Shown here piece by piece: positions 24,493 to 33,131 of a stretch of 64,000 nt of DNA. A program made the translations under genes and the position numbers. Each line of letters begins with the position of its first letter. The first letter of the stretch is position 1. This stretch comes from Peribacillus simplex NBRC 15720 = DSM 1321 (GTDB lineage Bacteria; Bacillota; Bacilli; Bacillales; DSM-1321): the NCBI RefSeq assembly GCF_002243645.1, contig NZ_CP017704.1, positions 597,501-661,500 of the forward strand. Direction: 5' to 3'. The notes under the pieces were generated by a model that worked only from the letters and a program-made list of their open reading frames with translations, was not told the DNA's origin and did no database searches.

Positions 24493-24715
24493 CCACTCTT
24501 CAACTTTAGATATAAGAGAAATAACCTCATATGACAGTTTTTCGTATATGTTTTGCGGAATAGGTTCTTTGTCAATGAGTCGTGTTTGTCTGTTGGTTCA
24601 AGCCGTTTAGCTGGAACATGGTGATTAGTGTTTACCTTATTAGGAGGAATATGAGGTACACCGACTACATAGCCGGTGGCTTTTTCATTATGTAAAACAA
24701 TTAGTTTTTTCCAAG
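24493..24715 (-). pseudogene. Frameshifted small hypothetical gene
   Basis: The minus strand reads HNEKATGYVVGVPHIPPNKV and on to HHVPAKRLEPTDKHDSLT; after a one-base shift it continues EPIPQNIYEKLSYEVISLIS and KVEEW to a TGA. The two pieces read as one protein broken by a single indel. Family not recognised. Confidence 0.45.
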
Positions 24716-24734
24716 TCCAAAGACTGTACCTTCA

Positions 24735-25895
24735 TTAAAAATCAAATGACAGTTCAGGCATGAATTGATTCATATGTTTTTGGATTTCGTTATATTTGTC
24801 GGACTGATCACTCAAGGCTTTCATTGGAATGATCTCATATGGCCGGTTGACCCAGGTTGGCAGGAATTTGGGATTTTGCAGTTCGATTTTCACATCATCC
24901 CCGGTTTGGATTTTCTTTACGCCAATTTGCATAATACCGCCGATGTCTTTGTAATCCCCCTGCTGGCCGGATAAGAAATTCCCAAGCGAATAAGCAACAA
25001 ATGCCCGTTCGCCATTTGGTTTTGTAAGCCATGAAACAGGCTGCAAAACGTGTGGGTGGTGGCCAATAATAATATCAGCACCTGCATTAGCTGTCGTTTG
25101 AGCTAGCAGCTTTTGTTCATCATTAGGCAACCGTTCATACTCTTTGCCGAAATGCAGACTGACCACAACGACATCTGAAACTTTCTCTGCTTCTTTAACT
25201 TCCGCCTGGATTCTCGTGGTATCAATTAAATTCACAAGATGCGGCTTCCCCTTAGGAACAGGAATCCCGTTCGTTCCATACGTATAGCTGAGAAACGAAA
25301 AGGTAATATCGTTTCTTTTTAATATCCGAATGATCTTCTGGTCTTCAGACGATTGATAAGCTCCTGTATAAGGCATCCCAATACTGTTCCAGTGGTTAAG
25401 CGCATTCAAAATGGCCTTTTCTCCTCGGTCAAGTGTATGGTTATTGGCGATTGTCACGAGATCAACCCCGTTTGCCTTTAGAGCATCTCCCACCTCAACC
25501 GGTGAATTAAAGGAAGGATATGAGGAAAGCCCTATTTCTTTCCCGCCAATCATCGTTTCCTGATTAGCCACCGTAATATCCGTTTTTCCCAGATAGGGCT
25601 TCACAAATCGGAACATCGGATTAAAGTCATACGAGCCGTTTGACTTGCGGGCGGGTATATACACCCTATCGTGAATTAAAATATCTCCCACAGCGCCTAT
25701 GGTTGCTGCAGTTACTTTTTGTTTCGGAACAGGTGTATGAGCGTGAGATGAAGCGTTTTCGGGTTTAAGTTTCTTTTTATTTTCTGCCTTTGTTTCCGAG
25801 ACTTTTGGTTCCTCTTGAAATTGACCTTTTACAAATGGTGCAAGAATCCATAACAAACACATAAATGTAGCTAGAAACACTAGTATTCTTTTCAT
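24735..25895 (-). CDS. CapA-family (PgsA-like) membrane-anchored protein
   Basis: A 386-residue CapA/PgsA-type metallophosphatase-like protein, the family linked to poly-gamma-glutamate capsule synthesis. N-terminal signal anchor (ILVFLATFMCLLWILAPFV), a Lys/Glu-rich linker, then the domain from about residue 65: GAVGDILIHDRVY, TVANQETMIGG, LVTIANNHTLDRGEKA, VVVSLHFGKEYERLP, IIGHHPHVLQPV and AYSLGNFLSG, which supply the expected metal-binding Asp/Asn/His residues. It faces the outside. No capB/capC genes are nearby, so a polyglutamate role is uncertain. Confidence 0.88.
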   Translation of the reverse strand: MKRILVFLATFMCLLWILAPFVKGQFQEEPKVSETKAENKKKLKPENASSHAHTPVPKQKVTAATIGAVGDILIHDRVYIPARKSNGSYDFNPMFRFVKPYLGKTDITVANQETMIGGKEIGLSSYPSFNSPVEVGDALKANGVDLVTIANNHTLDRGEKAILNALNHWNSIGMPYTGAYQSSEDQKIIRILKRNDITFSFLSYTYGTNGIPVPKGKPHLVNLIDTTRIQAEVKEAEKVSDVVVVSLHFGKEYERLPNDEQKLLAQTTANAGADIIIGHHPHVLQPVSWLTKPNGERAFVAYSLGNFLSGQQGDYKDIGGIMQIGVKKIQTGDDVKIELQNPKFLPTWVNRPYEIIPMKALSDQSDKYNEIQKHMNQFMPELSFDF

Positions 25896-26245
25896 GGCAA
25901 ATGCTACCTCCTACTATTATAGTAGAGTGTTTTTAGGAAATAACAACAAAAATATCTATTTGATATTTAAAATGAAAACATCATTCGTTTGAAACAGAGT
26001 ACGAAATAGGAAAAAAAGTTAGACATATCATGTGTTGCTATATTAGATGTGATTGCTATCTCTGATATGCCTACTGTATCTGAAAGCACTTGTGGAACAG
26101 CTTTTTCAAGAAATCGAAATACCTTGTAAATTTTGAGTACACTCATAGTAGACGCATAAAAAGGCATGTTGGAGTGGTTTTTGTTAGTAAAATATAAGTT
26201 GTATAATAAATAGAGTTAGAAAGAGATTGAAAGGGAGAATTTATT

Positions 26246-26484
26246 ATGGGGAAAGGACAAAAAATAGGATATGCACGTGTATCTTCAAAAACGCAAAATG
26301 TTGACCGACAAATTAAAGAACTGAATGAATATAGTCGGGATAAAATTTATATTGATATTGCTTCCGGTAGAAACTTTGAACGTCCAGAGTATCAAAAGGT
26401 GAAACAAAAAATCCGTTTTGATGAGAGTTAGTCTTCATGATCTTTTTAGGTTTGGACGTAATAAAGAAGAGATATTCAAGGAAT
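26246..26484 (+). pseudogene. Serine recombinase N-terminus, frameshifted
   Basis: Good AAGGGAG ribosome-binding site, then MGKGQKIGYARVSSKTQNVD and RQIKELNEYSRDKIYIDIASGRNFERPEYQ, the resolvase N-terminal domain with nucleophile Ser. After IRFDES a frameshift occurs; in a second frame LHDLFRFGRNKEEIFKE (the conserved D-R-F-GR block) continues to a stop at about 26484. The C-terminal half is absent. Confidence 0.75.
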
Positions 26485-26791
26485 GATTATTGAACTAGAA
26501 GCAAGATATTGGAATATTTAAAAAAGGCATTTTACCGTTCATCATCTACACCTGTAGCTGTTTTCAGTAAGTAGAAGTTGATCATTTTAACGTTTCTTCC
26601 CTTCATTTACAGCAACAAGTTTTATTAATCTTTATTTTTTAAGCACCATTAGTGCGAGATCCCATAAATATCTTGCTAAATAAGAATAATGAGTATTTAG
26701 TTATTTATGGATGAAGCTTAATATATATATTCTAACGAGGTTGATTTTAAAATATATCAAAATCTTTATTAATATATAACATCGGCTAAGA
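26485..26791. other. Gene-free stretch
   Basis: Very AT-rich. I see no gene, repeat or terminator that I can support. Confidence 0.4.
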
Positions 26792-27238
26792 ATGGGAAAT
26801 CAACTCTATTTTGGGGCCGGGGTTTTCTCTGGCGTTTTAACAGGTAGTGGGATGTCAACAGCTTTAGCAACATCTATTACAGCTATGATCCCAGAATCAT
26901 TAGGCTCAAATATGGCACCAATCTACGCGTTAATTGCAGCACCTGCAATTACATTTTTACCGCAAGATGCTTTCTACTTTGGGATTGCCGGCGTTATGTC
27001 AGATGTTATGGGTCAATATGGAATTTCTGCTAGCGAAGCAGCTGTAGCTTCCATGGTGGGACAGGCATTCCGGCTAATTTCACCAGTTATTCCAGCTCTA
27101 TATATGTTAGTTGATTCTACGGAGACAAACTTTATAGACTTTCAAAAAAAGTATGTAATTTATGCTTGGCCCATTATCCTTATATACCTAGTTGTTTATA
27201 CATTAACTGGGGGATGGCAGTACGCTCCCTGTATTTAG
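26792..27238 (+). pseudogene. Citrate-type transporter (CitMHS), C-terminal fragment
   Basis: The 148 readable residues (YFGAGVFSGVLTGSGMSTALATS, IPESLGSNMAPIYALIAAPAITFLPQDAFYFG, MVGQAFRLISPVIPALYMLV) match the last third of CitMHS family citrate-metal:proton symporters, normally about 430-450 residues. The sequence before the ATG is unrelated, so about 290 N-terminal residues are missing. Confidence 0.7.
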
Positions 27239-27384
27239 TATCAATAAGGTGAAGAGCTCTAACTGAAGAAGATAAATTTTCCCTTTCAACTCCCATTTTC
27301 ATTTATATTAGGCACCTTGGATTAGTGGTTATTATAACTGAGGCATTAGTTTCCTTCATATGTTTCATCTTTGCATCTAGTATT

Positions 27385-27690
27385 ATCATGGATTCAAAGT
27401 AACTGAACTACAGCACATATCGGCATCCTTCATCTCGACAAACTCTATGCCTGGTATGCTCTTTATAAGCTCTACTGGTTCGTTGGTTATCTTTTAAGCA
27501 TTTGTCATATGGCAAGATTTTTGATATGTGACTCTTTCATTGTTTCTAGATGTTAAATTTTGAAATCCACCACATAAGACAAGAATTTGACTACTATCTT
27601 TTGATTTTGAAGACAAGATAGAAACCTTCTCTGCCCACTCCGGTTCTGCATGAAGAAGATGCCCATCCGCAGCCCCCCCTAAATTGCGCT
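27385..27690 (-). pseudogene. Glycolate oxidase Fe-S subunit (glcF-like), decayed
   Basis: Minus strand pieces in shifting frames read HLLHAEPEWAEK, SQILVLCGG, RVTYQKSCHMTNA and EPVELIKSIPGIEFVEMKDADMCC, matching the second CCG domain of GlcF-like Fe-S proteins. Both ends are lost and several indels are present. Confidence 0.55.
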
Positions 27691-27700
27691 CAGTTACTTT

Positions 27701-27795
27701 TTAATCTCCATATAAAATGGTAAAGGTACATCCCCCAATTACAACAAGTGTATATACGAACGAATATAGTTTGGGATAATCGGCATTTTTCAAGT
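27701..27795 (-). pseudogene. C-terminus of a membrane transporter, relic
   Basis: Minus strand reads YPKLYSFVYTLVVIGGCTFT and ILYGD then stop: one hydrophobic helix and a short tail, like the end of an organic-acid transporter. Too short to identify. Confidence 0.3.
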
Positions 27796-27858
27796 ATTCC
27801 TAAAAATTGATTTGCAGTTCCCTGGGAATTTTTGATGAGCCGCATTAACGAAAATCAG

Positions 27859-27896
27859 GCTGCCGTTTCCCCAAATTCTTTGGTGAAACGGCAGCC
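27859..27896 (-). terminator. Terminator of the amidohydrolase gene
   Basis: AGGCTGCCGTTTC...GAAACGGCAGCCT, a perfect 13-bp stem; on the minus strand followed by GATTTTC. Confidence 0.7.
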
Positions 27897-27962
27897 TCGC
27901 TTTCTATTCCTTTTTTGGAATTCAAGCCAAAACTATTAAATACTAATATCATCTGTTCTTTT

Positions 27963-29786
27963 CTACGCTTTCATTTCTTTTAAAAAATTCGTCATGGATG
28001 TGGAAGGAAATAAGATTCTATCGTTTTTCACATCGTATAGCCCAAAGGGATTCAAGCGTAGCCCAGGAAGAAAGTCGCACGTTAAAAATAATAAGGTATA
28101 TAAGATGTCGTGGAATGGAAAGCCCCTCGATTGGACTGTCGTTAATAATTTGTCATTAAATTCAACGGCTCTATCAAATGAAGGATCAGAAGTCATCATT
28201 CCCGTAAGCCGTAAAGGAATTTCGAGTATGATTTCTTTTCCATCAACAATGACCACACCGCCTCCCATTTCATGAACACGCGCTGCTGCTATTGACATTG
28301 CCTCTGGATTTCTACCGATGGTAAGCAAGTCAGTCGTCGTATTAAAGGTTGAGGCCATCCCATCTAAATCCACCGCAAACTTTTCTAAAATACCTTTTGT
28401 CACCCACTCCCCCTTTCTATCGATCAGAGCTGCATACATAAGTCCTTCTTGATTCGAAAGATCGATAAACCCATTCTTGGTTGGAAGCACCAAATCTTTT
28501 CGTTTGGTTATTACATTGCTCAGAAAATGAATTACAGGTACTGAATCGCTTGAAGATTCGTTTGGATATAGATACAAATCATGATTTGCTAAAATTCCCG
28601 CTGAAAATGAAAATGGTTTTTCAGGTAAATACCTACCCCAATCCAAATCTGGCATCTGGACCGTCAATTCGCCATTTTCAGCCACTATTTGTCCGTTTGA
28701 GATCACCAAGTTCGGACGGAACTCTATCAAATCAGGCAATAACAATATATCCGCTTTTTTACCTGGAGCCAATCCTCCAATATAATCATCCTGTTTAAGG
28801 TAAGTAGCTGCATTGATGGTCACCATTTGAATAGCTTCCATAACAGGGACTCCTAATTCCACCGCTTGCCTGACAAGCCCATCCACGAATCCTTTTTTTT
28901 CAATAAAAGATGGGTGCGGACCATCTGTTGTCATTAATATCCTGCCCGTACTCACTTGTCCTTCTGTAATCAGCTTGATTACCTTTGACAAATCAGGACG
29001 AAGCGAACTATTTCTAAGAACTGTCCATAATCCTAAGCGTAATCGATCCAGAGCTTCTTCCGCCGTTATTGCTTCATGACAGGCACTTATACCTGAAGCT
29101 GCAATCGAATTTAATTTTTCATAAGAGCACCCAGCATTATGCCCATCAACTACTTTCCCCATTTTTTTAGCTAAATCTATAATGTCGAGTAATACGGGGT
29201 CCCCTTTGTATAATAAAGGCCAACGAGTCACTTCTGCAGTTCCAAGTACTTCTTCAAGCGAAAGAAGGTCCATTATATCCTTTTTGTTGAACCAGTCCCT
29301 TTCACCTGGATAAATGGCCTGTGAAACTAATCTTATTAACCAAAAGAAATTTCCTGGCAGTTTCTTCAACTCGCCTACAAGCCGTTTAAATCCCGAGTGA
29401 CCCATGTGCAAATAAAAAAATAAATTATCATTCACGGTTGTGGTGGTCCCCAATGGCAATACCTTTGCCGTTACGCTTATAGGATTGTATATAACCCAAG
29501 GATGTGCATGAGTTTCGATGAATCCTGGAGACACATACAAACCATTGGCATCTATTACAGTGGTATTTTCATTTATCTTCACTTCATTTTGCCCTACATA
29601 GGCAATGCAATCTTTATACAGCGCAATATTTTGCTGAAGAAATTCACCAGAATAAACATTAATAACCGTTCCGCCTTTAATTAACATATCTGCGGGTCGT
29701 TTTCCTTGAGCCACTTCGATCAATTCATCTCGACATGCTCTTGCATTCACTTCGCTTCGCCCCCATCCCTTTTTGTATGTCCTCAA
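27963..29786 (-). CDS. Adenine-deaminase-like amidohydrolase (YerA type)
   Basis: A protein of up to 607 residues in the amidohydrolase superfamily, resembling the uncharacterised B. subtilis YerA: N-terminal small beta domain (ADMLIKGGTVINVYSGE), GFIETHAHPW with metal ligands His93 and His95, VVDGHNAG, TTDGPHPS (Asp), GGLAPGKKADILLL, and an adenine-deaminase C-terminal domain. The hallmark DPHEIANV motif of true AdeC is replaced by NDNLFFYLHMG, so adenine may not be the substrate. The TTG at 29786 lacks a good ribosome-binding site; a GTG at 29750, behind GGGGGCG, is a good alternative. It lies 115 nt downstream of the aryl-CoA ligase. Confidence 0.75.
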   Translation of the reverse strand: MRTYKKGWGRSEVNARACRDELIEVAQGKRPADMLIKGGTVINVYSGEFLQQNIALYKDCIAYVGQNEVKINENTTVIDANGLYVSPGFIETHAHPWVIYNPISVTAKVLPLGTTTTVNDNLFFYLHMGHSGFKRLVGELKKLPGNFFWLIRLVSQAIYPGERDWFNKKDIMDLLSLEEVLGTAEVTRWPLLYKGDPVLLDIIDLAKKMGKVVDGHNAGCSYEKLNSIAASGISACHEAITAEEALDRLRLGLWTVLRNSSLRPDLSKVIKLITEGQVSTGRILMTTDGPHPSFIEKKGFVDGLVRQAVELGVPVMEAIQMVTINAATYLKQDDYIGGLAPGKKADILLLPDLIEFRPNLVISNGQIVAENGELTVQMPDLDWGRYLPEKPFSFSAGILANHDLYLYPNESSSDSVPVIHFLSNVITKRKDLVLPTKNGFIDLSNQEGLMYAALIDRKGEWVTKGILEKFAVDLDGMASTFNTTTDLLTIGRNPEAMSIAAARVHEMGGGVVIVDGKEIILEIPLRLTGMMTSDPSFDRAVEFNDKLLTTVQSRGFPFHDILYTLLFLTCDFLPGLRLNPFGLYDVKNDRILFPSTSMTNFLKEMKA

Positions 29787-29901
29787 GGTTCAATATGAAC
29801 AATACAGCTCGCAGAATGCATCCCTTTATGAAATCCACAATCTTCAAGATTTTAGTTTTGAAGCATGATATGAGAATGATTTCTCCATTTGTTTACGATT
29901 A

Positions 29902-31494
29902 TCATTTAATCTCTGGCTCTCTTAATTTAAATCTTTGTATTTTTCCTGTAGTAGTCTTTGGTAATTCATTTACGAATTCAATGACGCGGGGATACTTATA
30001 CGGTGCTAACACTTTTTTTACAAATCCTTTTATTTCCTCTTTCCTTCCTTCATCTGGATCCGCACTTGCTTTCAATACTATATAGGCCTTGGGTTTTATT
30101 AAATCATTTTCATCCTTTAAAGCAATAACAGCAGTTTCCAGTACATCGGGATGTGATAATAGGGCGTTTTCAATTTCTATTGGCGAAACCCAGATCCCAT
30201 TTACCTTCATCATGTCATCAATGCGTCCCGCGTACCAAAAGAAGCCATCTTCATCCTTAAAGTATTTATCTCCTGTCATAAGCCAATCACCAATAAACTT
30301 CTTTTTATTTTCTACATTAAGGTTCCAATAGGAGGCGGCAATGCTCTCCCCCTTAATTAAAAGATCTCCCACTTCATTGACCTGTGTTTCCTGACCATGT
30401 TCATCCACTATTTTAGCCTCGTAACCTGGAACGATTTTTCCTGTGCTTCCTTGCCGAATTTCATTTTCCTGATTGGAAAGGTATATATGAAGAGATTCGG
30501 TAGAGCCGATTCCGTCAATGATATCCAAGCCGAACGTTTTCTTCCATTGTTCGATATAAGAAGCCGGGAGCGCCTCACCAGCTGATACGCAAAGTCTTAT
30601 CGAAGAGAGATCATAGGTATTCTTGGTCTTTTCAATGTAATTGAGCATGGATCCATACAAAGTGGGGACACCAAAAAAGATGCTTGGTCGATACCTCTCT
30701 ATCGTTTCGAACACTTTTTCTGCAGTCGGTCGGTCCGGCATTAAAACAGTGGTAGCCCCTGCTCCAAAAGGGAAATACATCGCGTTACCCAAACCATAGG
30801 CAAAGAAAAGCTTCGATGCAGAAAAAGTTATATCTTTTTCAGTAATTTGCAGAATGTTCTTGGCGTAATTTTTATAAGCTTCTTCCATATCGGTTTGAAG
30901 GTGAATCACACCTTTTGGCTCACCTGTACTGCCTGATGTATAGAGCCAGAATGCTTGATCATTGATATTGCTATAACAAGGCGGCAGTTCTTTAGATTGC
31001 CTGCGGGTAATATCTTGGAAAGAGTGTTCGTTTTCTTCCATCAAGTCTTGATTTTCCCCATCAACCAGGATGACATGCCTTAAAAATAGTAATCTATTTT
31101 TAATGATATTTAATTTATCCCATTGTTCACAAGTCGTAACCAACACTTTCGCACGGCTATTATTCAAAAAATACTCATAATCCTTTGTCGGCAAAAGAGT
31201 ATTGGTTGGAATCGGAATTGCACCAACCTTAATTGCTCCGAAGAAACTAATAATGAATTCTGGAGAGTCATGTAATATAAGTAGGACGCGCTGTTCCATC
31301 TCTGTACCCAGTTCTTTTAAAGCTGCTCCAAATTGGTTACCAAGTGTATCGATTTCTTGATAGGTATAAGATCGATTTTCATAATAAATAGCGGTTTTAT
31401 CCCCTCTGTCTGCTTCAATATTTTTCTGAAAAAATTTATAGGAAGCATTGTACATCGAGCCTAATCCTCTAATTTTACATTCGGTTTTTATCAC
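29902..31494 (-). CDS. Benzoate-CoA ligase family protein
   Basis: A 530-residue acyl/aryl-CoA synthetase of the benzoate-CoA/4-hydroxybenzoate-CoA ligase family, which activates an aromatic acid with ATP and CoA. A GTG start at 31494 lies 7 nt after GGAGGG. Visible: P-loop YTSGSTGEPKGVIH, the family-typical SASKLFFAYGLGNAMYFPF, GIGSTESLHIYLSN (A5), GDWLMTGDKYFKDEDGFFWYAGR (A7-A8) and TTTGKIQRFKLRE with the catalytic lysine. It follows the oxygenase operon by about 260 nt. It is not a PaaK-type phenylacetate-CoA ligase (shorter family, different motifs). Confidence 0.85.
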   Translation of the reverse strand: MIKTECKIRGLGSMYNASYKFFQKNIEADRGDKTAIYYENRSYTYQEIDTLGNQFGAALKELGTEMEQRVLLILHDSPEFIISFFGAIKVGAIPIPTNTLLPTKDYEYFLNNSRAKVLVTTCEQWDKLNIIKNRLLFLRHVILVDGENQDLMEENEHSFQDITRRQSKELPPCYSNINDQAFWLYTSGSTGEPKGVIHLQTDMEEAYKNYAKNILQITEKDITFSASKLFFAYGLGNAMYFPFGAGATTVLMPDRPTAEKVFETIERYRPSIFFGVPTLYGSMLNYIEKTKNTYDLSSIRLCVSAGEALPASYIEQWKKTFGLDIIDGIGSTESLHIYLSNQENEIRQGSTGKIVPGYEAKIVDEHGQETQVNEVGDLLIKGESIAASYWNLNVENKKKFIGDWLMTGDKYFKDEDGFFWYAGRIDDMMKVNGIWVSPIEIENALLSHPDVLETAVIALKDENDLIKPKAYIVLKASADPDEGRKEEIKGFVKKVLAPYKYPRVIEFVNELPKTTTGKIQRFKLREPEIK

Positions 31495-31756
31495 ACATTT
31501 ACCCTCCTCAAAAAACTAATGAATTTCATGAGACAAACCACCTTCTGTATTCATGCAAGAATATGGATACCATTACATTACCTGATTAATCTCCCACACT
31601 TCCACAAAGATTTTTTGGTGGAAAGTGGCCGTTCATTGGGAAACACTAAGCGACCTTGATTTACAAATACCCTTGTGACAATTGCTCTTTTCGTTTAGTA
31701 ACCGCTCTCAACTCATTCTTATCTTATAATAAAGCAAGATTACTGATCCCTACCAT

Positions 31757-31936
31757 TTAGTTTTCATGAGGTTGAACAGTAGAAGGAGAACTTTTCCAAC
31801 GTATACTTTCAAATACAGTTTTACAATTTTGGCAATAGTATTGCCTAACAAGCTGTGCAGTACCAAAAGATGAATATAATTCAACATTTTTTCCATCACA
31901 AAATGGGCAAGATGGATTTTCCTTTTCACAGAGCAT
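31757..31936 (-). CDS. Stand-alone PaaD-type zinc-ribbon protein
   Basis: A 59-residue protein beginning MLCEKENPSCPFCDGKNVEL, then YSSFGTAQLVRQYYCQNC and KTVFESIRW. The CPFC and CQNC pairs and the S-FG-A--Y-C-C-F pattern match the C-terminal zinc ribbon of E. coli-type PaaD, the maturation or accessory component of the phenylacetyl-CoA epoxidase. The PaaD encoded three genes upstream (32805-33131) lacks exactly this ribbon. The ATG lies 11 nt inside the end of paaC and is preceded by GAGGGGAT, so it is the last gene of the oxygenase operon. Confidence 0.75.
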   Translation of the reverse strand: MLCEKENPSCPFCDGKNVELYSSFGTAQLVRQYYCQNCKTVFESIRWKSSPSTVQPHEN

Positions 31937-32576
31937 TTATTATCCCCTCATTCCTTAAACTCGGGATCAAAGCTTCCATATAAGAATCGACTAGATTACT
32001 ATTTACAGGAAGAATATCATGTTCAATAAGAACGCGATTGTCTTCAACTTGTTTCAGCCAAGTAATGACTTCACGTTCACAGTGTTTAAAAGCCCTCCCG
32101 AATCGAACAGGTATCGATCCTCCATCATTCAATAACTTGAGTGCCCAGTTTTTCGAGTACAAAATATGCTCTTCCTGTTCTCTTGCCAATTTATTGAATT
32201 GCAGCTCAATTTCACTGCCTTTTTGATGACTGGTCAATGAAGCTATTAAAGTGCAAAGCGCCGTGTTCATGGAATAGAGACCTGCTATCAGTGCGATCCA
32301 CTCTTCGATTTGAACGATGCTATCAAACGCTTTTCCCGTTTGTTCCTTCACATCCTTCTTGTTCCCTTTACCACTTTTCAAACTCGCTCCCCAGTTATAG
32401 AGAAGACGTGCATGCCCTAGCTCTGACTGGGCCATTGCAATTGCAGCAAGTGTTCCTTCTAAATTTGGCCCACTGACACCGACCTCTACAAGTCGATCCC
32501 CTAGAATGAACTTATTATCAGCAATTGTTTCTATTAGAGTAATCAATTCAGCGTTGACCTTTGTGGAATTCATCAT
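31926..32576 (-). CDS. paaC: PaaC-like subunit of an aryl-CoA epoxidase
   Basis: A 216-residue ferritin-like structural subunit of the phenylacetyl-CoA 1,2-epoxidase type complex (PaaA2C2 heterotetramer). Helical, with LEGTLAAIAMAQSELGHARLLYNW and FNKLAREQEEHILYSKNW. Somewhat shorter than the usual 240-250 residues. It follows PaaB by one nucleotide and overlaps the zinc-ribbon gene. Substrate of the complex uncertain (see the ligase). Confidence 0.85.
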   Translation of the reverse strand: MMNSTKVNAELITLIETIADNKFILGDRLVEVGVSGPNLEGTLAAIAMAQSELGHARLLYNWGASLKSGKGNKKDVKEQTGKAFDSIVQIEEWIALIAGLYSMNTALCTLIASLTSHQKGSEIELQFNKLAREQEEHILYSKNWALKLLNDGGSIPVRFGRAFKHCEREVITWLKQVEDNRVLIEHDILPVNSNLVDSYMEALIPSLRNEGIINAL

Positions 32577-32577
32577 A

Positions 32578-32808
32578 TTAAACCACCCTTTTCTTAAAAA
32601 ATGGTTCTACTTCTCTAATGCAAATCATGTTTTCCCGTTTGACTATATACATTTCCACCCATTTTTCTTCATCATAAATATACCGGGCATAAACACGTGC
32701 CAACTCATCACTATTGGCCTCAACGGTTCCAATATGCATTAAATCGTCACCACGATTGATTCGGGAAAGCACATCATATTCATAGTTTTGGACTTTACTA
32801 TCACTCAT
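32578..32808 (-). CDS. paaB: PaaB-like subunit
   Basis: A 76-residue PaaB protein, the small bridging subunit that joins PaaA-PaaC heterodimers. Visible: YEYDVLSRINRGDDLMHIGTVEANSDELARVYARYIYDEEKWVEMYIVKRENM, with the conserved HIGTVEA and YIYDEE segments. Shorter than the 90-95 residues of proteobacterial PaaB. It overlaps the paaD stop by 4 nt. Confidence 0.85.
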   Translation of the reverse strand: MSDSKVQNYEYDVLSRINRGDDLMHIGTVEANSDELARVYARYIYDEEKWVEMYIVKRENMICIREVEPFFKKRVV

Positions 32809-33131
32809 TTTGAACTAACCCCCCAGGTTTTTAATTTCTGCCTGCCTGCTTCACTCATTTGGTCGACCGTCCATGCAGGACTCCAAACCACCTCAATTTC
32901 CACTTCATGAACACTTTCTTCTTGTAGCAGTCTTTTTTTGATATCGCTTTCAATCCACTGCATGCATCCGCATCCTGTTGAAGTATATGTCATTGTTACA
33001 TATGCTGTATTCCCTTGTTTTTCAACGCCATAAATCAATCCCATATCGACGATGCTAATCGGAAATTCTGGATCAGCTACTTCTTGTAACGCAAGGATTA
33101 GAACGGGATCCTTATATAACATCCCACCCAT
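32805..33131 (-). CDS. paaD: PaaD-like protein, DUF59/MIP18 domain only
   Basis: A 108-residue MIP18/DUF59-family protein matching the N-terminal domain of PaaD, which helps maturation of the di-iron oxygenase: LQEVADPEFPISIVDMGLIYGVE, VTMTYTSTGCGCMQWIESDIKKRL, VEIEVVWSPAWTVDQMSEAGRQKL. Proteobacterial PaaD is about 165 residues and ends in a zinc ribbon; that ribbon is absent here and encoded separately at 31757-31936. It starts directly at the paaA stop. Confidence 0.85.
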   Translation of the reverse strand: MGGMLYKDPVLILALQEVADPEFPISIVDMGLIYGVEKQGNTAYVTMTYTSTGCGCMQWIESDIKKRLLQEESVHEVEIEVVWSPAWTVDQMSEAGRQKLKTWGVSSK

